Assembly: GCA_032718475.1 (NCBI GenBank)
Contig: JAUCBJ010005497.1
Span: 1-53,547, forward strand
Direction: 5' to 3'
Source: Nemertoderma westbladi
Taxonomy: Eukaryota; Xenacoelomorpha; Nemertodermatida; Nemertodermatidae
Length of the DNA: 53,547 nt
Part shown: piece after piece, positions 11,610 through 23,140 of the stretch
Position numbering within the stretch: the stretch's first letter is position 1
Layout of the letters: every line of letters begins with the position of its first letter
Position numbers and translations under genes: made by a program
The notes under the pieces: model-generated
Database searches by the model: none
The model's input: the letters and a program-made list of their open reading frames with translations, nothing else
What the model was told of the DNA's origin: nothing

Positions 11610-13265
11610 TTAATCTGCACCCCAACCCAAAGGCACACAGAGGATTGTTGACAGGCAGGTATTAATAGAAAATGTGTGTTTTAAAAGTAATATATTTTTA
11701 GGTGTGGAGGGGCCCCAATTTGTAAGACATATTATAACTTACCTTATGCCGTTTTAGTATTGATACTGAAATATTAATTTACCATGTCGATGTCTCAACA
11801 AAATTATTTAGCTTATTTATTCTAAAAAAATCTACATTGACCTACACATTGTGTAAATACTCAGCCAATCATTTTGCGAGATAAACATTATAAGCAAGCT
11901 GTCTTACTCTGGGGCCTAACACTATTGCATGTCCCTACAGAATTACAACCTTGCTGGAATAGTGGTGAGGTGTAACTGGTCGGGCTGATTCCTACCCCGG
12001 CAAAACACGCCGGGCGTGTTCTAGCACATATCTGATGTTTCAGCTAAATCAGTGATTTCACTTTGAGATATTTCGCCCTCTAGCGGCAGACTATAGAGAC
12101 TGCAGACGGATGAGCCTACTTTGAATGACACAGTTAATGTTCTAATACAAATATGCCAAGTTTCAGCTAGAACGGGTTTAAAGCAAAGAAAATTGTGAGG
12201 ATATTTAATGTTTAGATATGTAGCCCTCTATAGCGAGAGATTGAGGATTTGATGGTGTCTGGAAGTCCCTAAGTAAACTAAACGTATGGTCTTTCTTATT
12301 GAGGCCTACTAATTTTTGACTCGACAGCTTTAAATCCGACGAAGTTATATGTAAGTCAAAATCGTAGCGACGCGTCAGTTCGCAAAGGCCTCCGCCAACT
12401 TCGTGGCTCGGACCCCATACACCATGCTATATAAATGTATTCGATCGATATACAATCATATATTTAATCTGCTAGGTGGTGTCAAATTATCATTCTGCAA
12501 TTTTCGTACTTTTACAGTACAGCAGTACCGTACCGGTAGGCCTATGTCATTATACTTCGGAGTTTCTAGCCGATCCCCAATTAAATGTCTTAACTTTTCA
12601 ATTTCGTAAAAGATAGACTTTATGATTTTTCTACAAGCAACCAAAATTTCAGCTCTGGGAAATGAGGCGTTCCCGAGAAATGTAACATTTTCTAAATACC
12701 ACATAATATGTCCGCAGCTGACGTCAGACTGCATGATTTTTCACCAAACTGTGTACAAATTTTCTAAACTTTCCCTTTACTCTACTTTACCTACTAAGTT
12801 TGGTTCAATTCCGAACTAGCGATGCCGAGAAATTCGCGTTCAAAACATTTATCAGACAGACGGACGGACAGACGGACATGCCCCATTTGCCCTATATGAA
12901 CCGTATGCCAAGGCTCGCCGACTACATACGTGTCTCGCCCCACATATTCATGTATTATTTGAGAAATAAGCGTTTTCCCGAGCCGAGTGTTCTGGTTCAC
13001 GCCTCCTACCCCATGTAGGAGGCTTGAATCAGGGGGGTTATAAGGGTTGAACCACCCATAGAAGCAGTTATCAAAGGAAAATTTGTCAATGAAAATCAGT
13101 CTCTCTGTCTGTTTGTTTGTCTGTCTTTTTTCAGTGTTTGTCTGACAGTGAAATTTCACTTTTGTCAAATATAAACTTTTCTAACTCCATTTAAAACTCT
13201 TGTTTTTTAATTTATACTGTATCATTGCACATTGCATTAGAAGATGATTAATTAAATATAGGCCT

Positions 13266-16200
13266 ACAGTAGGCCTACAGCAGTACCGGTACCGGTACTA
13301 AAATACAGAAATGCCTGCGCTTTATACCTACATCTGTACATACAATACAGCAAAATAGTGCTATATATACTAATACCGGTACTGATAGCCTGAGAGAACA
13401 GCAGTAGAGAAACCGGTAGCTTGGAACCTAACATTAGATTTTTGGAGGACATAAAAAATAAAAAAATAAGGACAAAAAAAGGATTTAAACGGACAATAAA
13501 AATTATTGCGTTTATCAAATTTGTGCTACTTGTACAGTATTTGTCACTTTCTACTTGCATTGACACATATCCATAATGCCCTAATCAACAAGGTACGATA
13601 CATACTTCAGTGTCATATTCGTGATCAGCAATTTGTAAGATACATAAAAAGTATACATCCTCCCCGACCGGGAATTGAACCCGGGTCTTGCATGTGACAG
13701 ACGCAGATACTAACCACTATACTATCGAGGAGTGTGAAGGACGAGGGAAGAAATGGCTGAATGGATAGTTAGTTCTGAAAGAGGACAATTACCGAAAGGT
13801 ACCGAAAGTTATGCGAAAGCTATCGAAAAGTAAAAGCGAAAGGGTGAAAGTGATAGGGGGTACATTCACTGATAGCGGGTACATTTCGCACTTTCAGCGT
13901 CCAATATCATTCATAAACAAAAAAGATATGAGCTCAAATTCAAATAATTGCCGTTTCATTTCAAATTAACCTTCGCGAAATATACATTTGCTAATACAGT
14001 ACAGCAGTAACGCAAAGGGTTGTTGGTAATCAAGGGTATCCAGTCACTACGTCATTGTTGTAATCACTATGGTTGGTTGAAAATGTAATAATTACAGTAA
14101 TTTACACTTTATCGCTAACACATAGATGTGTAATATTCCGAACTAGCACTGAAGAGCGATGTTAATTATACAAAGAGGTCATACGGGTATTTATTTTTTA
14201 TGTGTAAAATAATTCCACATAATGGCCCTTTCACTGTTCTCTGTCTCTCCCTTTATTGACATTTCATCCCCACTTGCTCGTTGGAAACCTCCGAGGATTA
14301 TTACGTCACCGTTGATTTATTGGATGTGTGGTGCAGCCTACTTAACGTACAAATGGCCAACTGTGCAGCACGCTGGAGAATCACAACGGAGGAGAGCTGA
14401 TCATTTTCCAACGTAAAACAAATATAGCATTAGGCCTACTGCTTCATAGCCGTAATCAATTCGAATTTCATGTCTGTCAGAATGTAAAATTGGATAAATA
14501 TGTTTTTTATGGCATTTACTGTATGTCCTACGTAATTTTTACAATCTCAACAATTTTGTACAGTAATTGTGCCCGAGTTAGTGTAACTAGCCCGAGTCAA
14601 TCCACGGTGTAAAAATATCTCGAGATCGCACCGATTAATCTTTGTCAGGTTTATAAAAAAAAGTATACAGATACAGCACAACTAGTGTAGATATATATTC
14701 CGTATCCATTGAAATACACGTTCGTGGGGCCTTCGCGCAGCACGGGGCTCAGTTATGAGATACAAATTAAAATTGAGCAATTCTATCACAAAATCGGTAT
14801 TTAAGAAATTAACCAAACCGCAAATAAATCATAAGAGGGAAAGTTGCTCGCTTTCAACCCCCCCTTAATCTGCACCCCAACACAAAGGCACACAGAGGAT
14901 TGTTGACAGGCAGGTATTAATAGAAAATGTGTGTTTTAAAAGTAATATATTTTAGGTGTGGAGGGGACCCAATTTGTAAGACATATTATAACTTAATTAC
15001 CTTATGCCGTTTTAGTATTGATACTGAAATATTAATTTACCATGTCGATGTCTCAACAAAATTATTTAGCTATATTTAATCTAAAGAATCTCCATTAAAT
15101 ACTCAGCCAATCATTTTGCGAGATAAACATTATAAGCAAGCTGTCTTACTCCTGGGGCCTAACACTATTGCATGTCCTACATAATTACACCTTACTGGAA
15201 TAGTGGTGAGGTTGAACTGGTCGGACTGATTCCTAGCCCGACAAAACACACCGGACTTGTTCTAGCACATATCTGACGTTTCAGATAAATCAGTGATTGC
15301 ATTTTGAGATATTTCGCCCTCTAGCGGCAGACTAGAGACTGCAGACGGATGAGCCTACTTGAATGACACAGTTAATGGCCTATTACAAATATGCCAAGTT
15401 TCAGCTAGAACGGGTTTAAAGCAAAGAAAATGTGAGGATACTTAATGTTTAGATATGTAGCCCTCTAGCGAGAGATTGAGGATTTGATGGTGTCTGGAAG
15501 TCCCTAAAAAAACTAAACTTATGGTCTTATTGATGCTTACAGTACTAATTTTCGACTCGACAGCTTTAAATCCGACGAAGTTCTAAGTCAAAATCGTGTA
15601 GCGACTTTGATGACATACAGTACCATTATTGAATGAACTATTTTGCCATAATTCACCTACCACCCTAAGAGATAGCGTCAGTTCGCAAAGGCTCCGCCAA
15701 CTTCGTGGCTCGGACCCCATACACCATGCTATATAAATGTATTCGATCGATATACAATCATATATTTAATCGGCTAGGTGATGTCAAATTATCATTCTGC
15801 AATTTCGTAATTTTACAGTACAGCAGTACCGTACCGGTAGGCCTATGTCATTATACTTCGGAGTCTCTAGCCGATCCCCAATTAAATGTCTTAACTTTTC
15901 AATTTCGTAAAAGATAGACTTTATGATTTTCTACAAGCAACCAAAATTTTCAGCTCTGGAAAATGAGGCGTTCCCGAGAAATTTAACATTTTCTAAAAAC
16001 CACATAATATGTCGTAGCTGACGTCAGACTGCATGATTTTTCACCAAACTTTACAAATTTTTTAAAATTTCCCTCTACTATTTACCTACTAAGTTTGGTT
16101 CAATTCCGAACTAGCGATGCCGAGAAATTCGCGTTCAAACATTTATCAGATAGACGGACGGACAGACGGACATTCCCCATTTGCCCTATATATGAACCGT

Positions 16201-16467
16201 ATGCCAAGGCTCGCTGACTACGTGTCTCGCCCCACATATTAAGGTGTTAAAATCATGTATTATATGAGAAATAAGCGTTTTCCCGAGCCGAGTGTTCTGG
16301 TTCACGCCTCCTACCCCATGCAGGAGGCTTGGATCAGATGGGTTAGGAGGGTTGAACCACCCATAGAAGCAGTTACTGTATCAAAGGAAAATATGTCAAT
16401 GAAAATCAGTGTTCAGTGTTTGTCTGACAGTGAAATTTCACTTTTGTCAAATATAAACTTTTCTAAC
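13266..16467. repeat. tandem unit copy 2 (contains tRNA-Asp)
   Basis: Second copy of the 3.2-kb unit without either LINE insertion. It stops at ATAAACTTTTCTAAC, where BEL element 1 begins. Copy 1 continues past that point (13181 onward, CTAACTCCATTT), so copy 1 gives the empty target site. Confidence 0.9.
13660..13731 (-). tRNA. tRNA-Asp(GTC), copy 2
   Basis: Identical to the tRNA at 8188-8259 over its 72 nt, including the GTC anticodon, A and B boxes and a T5 terminator downstream on the minus strand. The flanks differ from copy 1 at only a few positions. Confidence 0.95.
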
Positions 16468-17630
16468 TGTAAAAGCTTTTGCGGACATAACAAGTCATTT
16501 TTCCCACAATGCGCAGTGTAGGTGCTTTTGCGGACATAACAAGTCATTTTTGCCGCAATGCGCATAATACTCTAAAAGATTGGAGCTCAGATGACGAAAT
16601 CTGTCAGCTGATTTCCTGTAGATGTGGAACCTCTTTGTTCTGCCTATTCAGCCAATCAGAGCGATTTTCAGTTTATGTTGGACAGGGGCCTATGGAAACC
16701 CGCAATGCATTGCGGTCTTTGTTTACCTTTCTGAGCCAGATAACCGGCTTGGAATTATTCTGTACTTCTGTTGTGGAAGTTTCAGACTTTGGCCTAAACA
16801 TCAGAAACATCAGATGGCTTTGATTACAAGAACTTAAAACTATTAACGCATCACACCGCAATTCAACATTGCTGCACATGGAACACTGCATAAGTAACAC
16901 ATACTGACTGTTCACCGCATTATTTGCTTCTGTTATTAATTGGTGTTATGTTAATTGTATATTGCTGATATATTTGGAGAATACCGATGAATAATCATAA
17001 AACCCCCAATCTTCTTGATTACTGAAGGTGAGAGGAACAGGTTTACCGGTAGCAACTGCGACTTACATTATAGTGGTTTTTGTGTGAATTAAATGCTATT
17101 TCATAATCCCTACATGTGTCAGTTGCGATCCTCCTTATATATGATCAAATTCAGTGACGGTCGGCAGATCAGTGCGAAGTAGTGTGAAGTAGTGTGAAGT
17201 CGTGTGAAGTCGTGTGAAGTAGTGTGAAGGTTAATAAAGCATCTCCTAAAGAATGCGCTTTTTACGAAACTCTTTGGCCATCTAGTTGTGATTAGTATAA
17301 GTCATAACTCTGTTTTTATACTTAAAGCGCCACGTCCTAAAGGAACTGTTAATATTTCCCTGAAAGTAAATATATTGTCAGAGATTACATAGTAACGATC
17401 AATCGAATAATACAGTAGGTCTACACCGCAATCACTATCAAAGCATCCGAATCCAGTCTCCCTTAACTGTGGGTGAATGATCGCGCACAGACTGGCTTCG
17501 GCTGATGTAACTTCAGTACATTAAATAATCGATATAGGCTAAAGTCGATTTACAAACTAGAGGACAACTAAAATTGGCAGGTTAAACTGCTAAAGGTCTA
17601 AAAGCGCAAACATTAATAGTTTTAAACTCT
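16468..17630 (+). repeat. 5' LTR of BEL element 1
   Basis: Starts TGTAAAAGC. The first ~90 bp hold a ~46-bp tandem duplication (GCTTTTGCGGACATAACAAG twice). CCAATCAGAGCGATTTT near 16653 also occurs in the 3' LTR. TATATATGATCAAATTC near 17136 is followed by GACGGTCGGC, also present in both LTRs. A 10-bp tandem repeat (AGTGTGAAGT)n lies at about 17163-17229. The right end is estimated from where homology to the 3' LTR fades, after AAAAGCGC; it may be longer. Confidence 0.75.
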
Positions 17631-19552
17631 TGATTGCACAGTAGGCAATAAATATTTTGTCTATTGTTCTGGTAGGAACAATAATAGATTTATGTTATGT
17701 TTCTTTATTGCACCGTAGGCAATAAAGTCGAATGTACCGGTTGGACGGTGAACTGTAGGCCTAACTACCTAACCACCCGAACCGGTACTTACAGGTACCA
17801 GTATTATTTCGATTGTGAAATATTGTATATTGTAGGCTGTTAGGGGATTAGGGATTGATCACCCCTTATTCCTTTGTATGGTTTACTTATTTCTGTCAGT
17901 TTTATTTATCTGTAAGTGTAATATTGAGCAGAAGGCGTGTAAGCCTGCTCAGATTGTATAAATAATTTGTAGGCCGGATTGTTGTCTGACTGTTGTTATG
18001 TCTGAAGCGATTGCAGTGTGTGTAGAGTGTCTGTCCGATAAAGTGCTAGTTAGCGTACTACTCGGTTAGAATGCCTACTAACTAACCATTTCGGAGTCAG
18101 CATATACTGTAGTTTATTTAGGCTTGCCAGTAGTCTGCCAGCATTTGGTCTGTATTTTGTTTGTATAGTCTGCACGGGTAGCGTAATATTTATTATTCAG
18201 AGTCTATGCAAGTATTCGCAACCTACAACCACCCAAGTTTATTCCTACAGTAATTGTGCTTGTTATACATACCATTATAGTTAAATTAACCCCGGTACTA
18301 CATCAGGGCTGCTTGGCGTAGGTAAAGACTTGTGATTTTGTGCTCCGGTCACTCCAGCAGATACCGTGGTTCTTTTGGCTGTTCAAGTATATTTAACTGC
18401 TGGTTATTTGTTGTATAAGTACTTGTACCTAATTTAGGGTTAAGCGTACAGTGCTTTCCGAAAGTAATTTGGTGTGTAGGCAGTATATTTGTGTTGTAAA
18501 GTGGTTAATAGGCACGTTAGATCTGGTTGGCTGCGGTAATTAACTTCTAGGTAAGGACACTCCGGGTACATAATGTAGTACTTATAGAGCTAAGACTATA
18601 AGTCGTCAGATGGTGGTATTTTCTTATCTGGACAATGCAATTTACTTACTACTGCTTTATTGTTTTCAAATACTGTAGTTCCCTGTCAGTTTGTAAGAAC
18701 CAGAAATTCTAACTCCTTGTTAGACTGGTTTGTAGATTTGTTGTAAAATTACCCTAAAAATTTGTACGTGTAACTTTTTAGTGTTTATTTAGAGATTGTA
18801 ATCTCAATCTGTAATTGTAAGTAATTTGTAGTGATAAGTAACTTAGTAGAGTGGAGTTGTCTGTATTGGTGATTAACGTGTTAATTGTTGGTCACTATAC
18901 AGATAATTCTGCATTGCTGGGCGTGCGGCTTTGTGTAGTGACTCCTTACCCAGAAATAATAACATTTATTTCAAACATTGTCAAAAACCCATTGTACGGG
19001 TATATATATATTATAAATCAACTCAAACAGATTTATAAAATAGTAGGCCTGTTATACATCCATTAGGTCTTAATATCAGTTGAACTACTGCTTAATAACA
19101 GTAATAAAGTAAAAGGGAAGTAACCCCAAAATTCAGAAATTCAGTTATTATAAAATAATTGACATTACCGGTATTTATGGTAGGCTTATTATATTTATTT
19201 ATATAAATTTAGGCTGAAATTAAATACCGGTATTCTGAGACTAATCCTAGTCTATAATAATACTTATATATACTATAGGTGTATACCGGTATTTACGGTA
19301 GGCTTATTATATTTATTTATATAAATTTAGGCTGAAATTATATACCGGTATTCTGTGACTAATCCTAGTCTGTAATAATACTTATATATATATACTATAA
19401 GTGTATACCGGTATTTTAATATATTATATATATATCACGTTACACTGAGTAACGGTATCGGTAATTAATTACTAGGCTTACAGTTGATACTGAATTACTA
19501 GACTTGCTTTAACTGTCATTATAGTAGTAGGCATTTAACTGCAATATAAATC
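17631..19552 (+). other. leader of BEL element 1
   Basis: No gene. I looked for a primer-binding site (TGG plus complement of a tRNA 3' end) near the LTR edge and could not identify one. Two copies of ATTGCAC.GTAGGCAATAAA lie near 17635 and 17708. A 118-bp tandem repeat lies just before gag. Confidence 0.5.
19166..19415 (+). repeat. 118-bp tandem repeat before gag
   Basis: Two full units and the start of a third, at 19166, 19284 and 19406. Each full unit contains the palindrome ATACCGGTAT, then GGTAGGCTTATTATATTTAT and CTAATCCTAGTCT. The spacing of 118 then 122 bp differs only by an expanded TA run. Confidence 0.85.
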
Positions 19553-22500
19553 ATGGCTGACACAAAGCAAACACTGTCAGATAGTCTCCTAGAAAGAACA
19601 GTCTGTGACTCAGATAAGAGTATAGAACATCTGAGACAGAAGTCCAAGTCCCCTACATCGTCCCTCATCCCTACAGTAGTAGTATCAGACCCTAGGCTAG
19701 TAAAGCACCATAGATTTATCATAGGCACTAGGGCTCAAGTCAAGTGGGACCAAGAGGCAGCTGTTAAACAGCAGCAGCACCCGAACCAGGAACTTATTTC
19801 TCATCGGCCCGATAACTCCAGTAGTTCAGATACTGTAGAGTTGACACCCGAGATCGGAGCAAGGATGACAGAAGCAGTTTATCCAGATCCACTTCTAATT
19901 CTTCCTGGAGCCGTACTCACTAGAGTATTGATCACTGTGGAAGAACATCAAATCGATTGGGCAAGAAGTAAGCGATCGACCAGGGACAGTTATGCGGGAT
20001 ACACGATGGAGGAACTGAAGTCTATTGTCGAGACGCAATGGAACTTCCCCGGACCTGGACTCCCGTTTAACTTATCGGAAGCTGCCTGGGAGGACTTATA
20101 CAGGATGGGAGTAGTAAGGGACACTCGAGATCCAGCTGTGTGGAAGAGGTCGGCAGCAGGATATGTCCAGGGATTCTTCAGCTCTTTGGAGCGCTTAGAG
20201 GAACACCTGTTTCAACAACGTCAAGGACCTCAAGAGCAGGGAGAGCTGCTTTATCAAGTGCGAGAACGAATTTTACGGATCAGACTAATCCTTTCGGCCT
20301 TTGAAGAAGCTTCGAAGAGAAGCCAAGACACGTCGTTGCAAGTGGCTGCAAAAACTTGGTTCCAACGGGTGAGTCTTAAAGTCCAGGGAATGACACAATG
20401 GAAAGCTCAACTAACAGAGCGCATGACCCACGGATAATCAACAGACGCTACCTTTTCTCAGGTGGAAAGCGAAGCTATATCCGAAAAACCTCAGAAGAAG
20501 GATGCTATTGACATCTATATGTCGGACTATCAACGATTTATAGGTGACAAAGAGTTAAGGAGACGGCTAGCTGGACTTCACCCTAATAGTGAGGGAGCCA
20601 AATTTGTGTTAGACTCGTAAGATGCGGTAATATTAGCCGTGGAGCAGGCTAAATTTGATGAAAGCATCCTCATGGCAATGGATCAAGAAGAACAGTTAAA
20701 GAAACGGCAAATAGAAGACCGAAGGTCAGCAGCAGCGGCAGAATCTGAGAGGAAGGCATCAGCTGCAGAGGTTGAAAGAAAGGCGACAGCAGCAGCAGCA
20801 GCGGCAGAATCTGAGAGGAAGGCGTTAGCTGCAGAGGCTGAAAGAAAAGCGGCAGCAGCAGCGGCAGAATCTGAGAGGAAGGCGTTAGCTGCAGAGGCTG
20901 AAAGAAAGGCGGCAGTGGCAGAAGCAGAATTGAAGGCTTCTGAAACGACTACCCAACTAGAACTGGAGAACCTTCAGGCGAAACAAGATTACTTGAAGAA
21001 ACAGAGAACAGCTACTCAGATGCAGCTGCTAAGTCGATCTACTCCCAGGAATCAGGGATTTACATCCTCTGATGAAGGCGATACAACAGATCCTGAAGGT
21101 AGAGGACATAAATCTCGTTCAAGCGGACGTAGAAGAGGGCCACACCGGCAGAAATTGCCTAATTTGCCTCCAGCTGTGAGAAGGCAACTAGCTAGTGTAG
21201 ATTTAAGTAATCCTGAGCCTACAGACCAAATTATTAGAGTAGAAAGACTCCCTACTATAGTAGATGAGCCTGAAATAATTAGGCCTGTTCTTGAAGCCAC
21301 TCCCTCTGTAATAGAAAATCTAAATCGCCTGCTCGGTCAGCTAGAAGAACAACAAAAACGTTCTTCCCAGCAGGTCCGAGAGTTGGAAGGGACTGTTCAG
21401 CAATTAAAGGGAACAGTAAGAGAGAGTAGGTTAGAGTTGCAAGAAGTGCAGCAGAGTATCGCTTTAGAACGCGATAAATTAGTAAATATACAAATGGGTA
21501 TACCACCACCCCCTGTAACAATGTGTCAACCTGTTAGGTCTGAAGTATTTCATGCGCAAGGTGTGGAGCCTACACGCATCTATACTGCTAGTGAAGTAGA
21601 AACTCCTATAGTAAACCCTATTAAGGGTAATTATAAACCTGTTGATAATGATATTCCATATAGACCTGATCATAATCCGAGAAATTTATATACCGATAAC
21701 TCGATACTAAATAATACGATGGCCCAAGAAAGTTTTACGCGTCAAATGGCTAGAACCGAAGCCCGTCAAGCGGTAAAGGTGGGAGAGATCATCAAGTTCA
21801 ATGGAGATGAGATGAAATGGTTACCTTTTAATGAATATTATAAAGATAACATACAGAACTCTGTACTATCTAACGGAGAGAAACTTAGATTCCTCATCGA
21901 GTGCTTGGAAGGACCTCCCAAGTTAATGGCGTTAAAGTTTATTGGACATCCAGATGGATTGAGACAAGTTTGGGATACACTAAACATCAGGTATGGTAAT
22001 AGGACTAACATAGCTAGGTATTTGTATGTGAAATCAGTAGCGCCCCGGAAGTTACTTAGTAGCGGGATTATCGAGTTCTCCGATGAGATCCAGGAGATCT
22101 GTAGACAGCTAGATTGGTTAGGTAAGTCTCAGGAATATCAGAGTTCCATGGTTGTTGGAGCTGCAGCATCTACTTTGCCAAAGGGTGGAGTAGGCACTCG
22201 TTGGGACAAAAAGGTTCTTTATATGATGGACCAGCAACAAAGGGACCCTACCATGGCTGATCTCATGTCATTCTTAAATGGAGAGGTAAGATTACAGTTC
22301 CTAAAGCAGTCCCGAGAGAAGACACTGGAAAACAATGTGAGTGAAAAACCCATTTCTAGGAGAAAGGTAACACCAGTGTGTTATACAGACGACGGCGAAA
22401 GCCAGACCTCCCACGAGGAGAACAGCGGGAAAGACACCGAAAGATCTTACTATGTCAACAAAATACGGAAAGACGTAAGTAAATCTAAGTCTCGAACCAG

Positions 22501-23140
22501 TGACAGTAGAGAACAGGTAACAACAACTCCTACGTCTCCTAAGAGAATTCATGGAAGAAAGCCCGAAGAAAGAACAAGTGTGCACAACACCACACAGGTT
22601 AAAGTAAGTAACATCAAACCCAAATGTGCATTGTGCGACGGGCCCCATCGCTTGAGTGGATGTGATGAATTCTTGAAGAAATCCCTAAAGGATAGACGTG
22701 ATGTCATGTGGGATAAGCGGTTGTGTTATAATGTTCTCAGACAAGGACACCAATGGCGGACCTGTTACTCAGACGCGTGGTGTGCTAAGTGCGGCGCGAA
22801 ATATCATATCTTGCTGCACACAGAATTTGACAGAACACGCACGAGTCAGGTGAGTGAGCCTGAACTACATGTCCAATTCAGTGATGTGAACAACACTGAC
22901 CACAGCTCTGAGATGGAAGGATTCTATACGGACGAATTCTCCGACGAAAACGAATCCTGTTATATGATAAACACCGCAGTGTATCGAGCACTTACGTATG
23001 AGACTGAAACAAGCGAAGAAGATCCTCGACTGACTATTCCGGACCGGCAACCATCTTGGAAAGCGCCGACTTCCAACGTCAGAATCCGGGAATTCCCTGA
23101 CCGCAACCATTACAAATGTACGCGGGAAGAACAAGAGTAG
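19553..23140 (+). pseudogene. BEL element 1 gag
   Basis: Starts at ATG 19553 (A at -3, G at +4) and stays in one frame to 23140, apart from two in-frame TAA codons at 20435-20437 and 20618-20620. It holds an N-terminal unique region, an Ala/Glu/Arg/Lys coiled coil with tandem repeats (ESERKALAAEAERKA, about 20725-20940), the BEL Gag core (WLPFNEYYKDNI...IRYGNRTNIARYLYVKS, about 21810-22040) and the Cys/His region near 22620-22830. There the first knuckle is CALCDGPHRLSGC. The second has lost its second Cys: Val (GTT, 22733-22735) stands where Cys is expected. Gag would bind the element RNA and build particles; this copy cannot make the full protein. Confidence 0.85.
20725..20940 (+). repeat. 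coding tandem repeat in gag coiled coil
   Basis: About three and a half units of 51-57 bp encoding alternating ESERKA and AEAERKA helical heptads. The repeat lengthens the coiled coil and is prone to slippage. Confidence 0.8.

Larger units (their letters stand above)
7794..13185. repeat. tandem unit copy 1 (contains tRNA-Asp)
   Basis: Matches copy 2 (13266-16467) at a fixed offset of 5472 at the left end. Without its two LINE insertions (8530-9749 and 10212-11177) it is about 3.2 kb, the same as copy 2. Identity by eye is about 99% over the first 0.7 kb around the tRNA gene and falls to about 90% in the last kilobase. The C tract at 11584-11609 is 26 bp here and 7 bp in copy 2. Copy 2 has about 75 bp, near 15605-15680, that copy 1 lacks. 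Confidence 0.9.

Noticed and set aside
16509-16823. ORFs of 71-104 codons in the 5' LTR of element 1
   Set aside because: They lie in LTR sequence, are not conserved in the 3' LTR and include the tandem duplication; no protein features.
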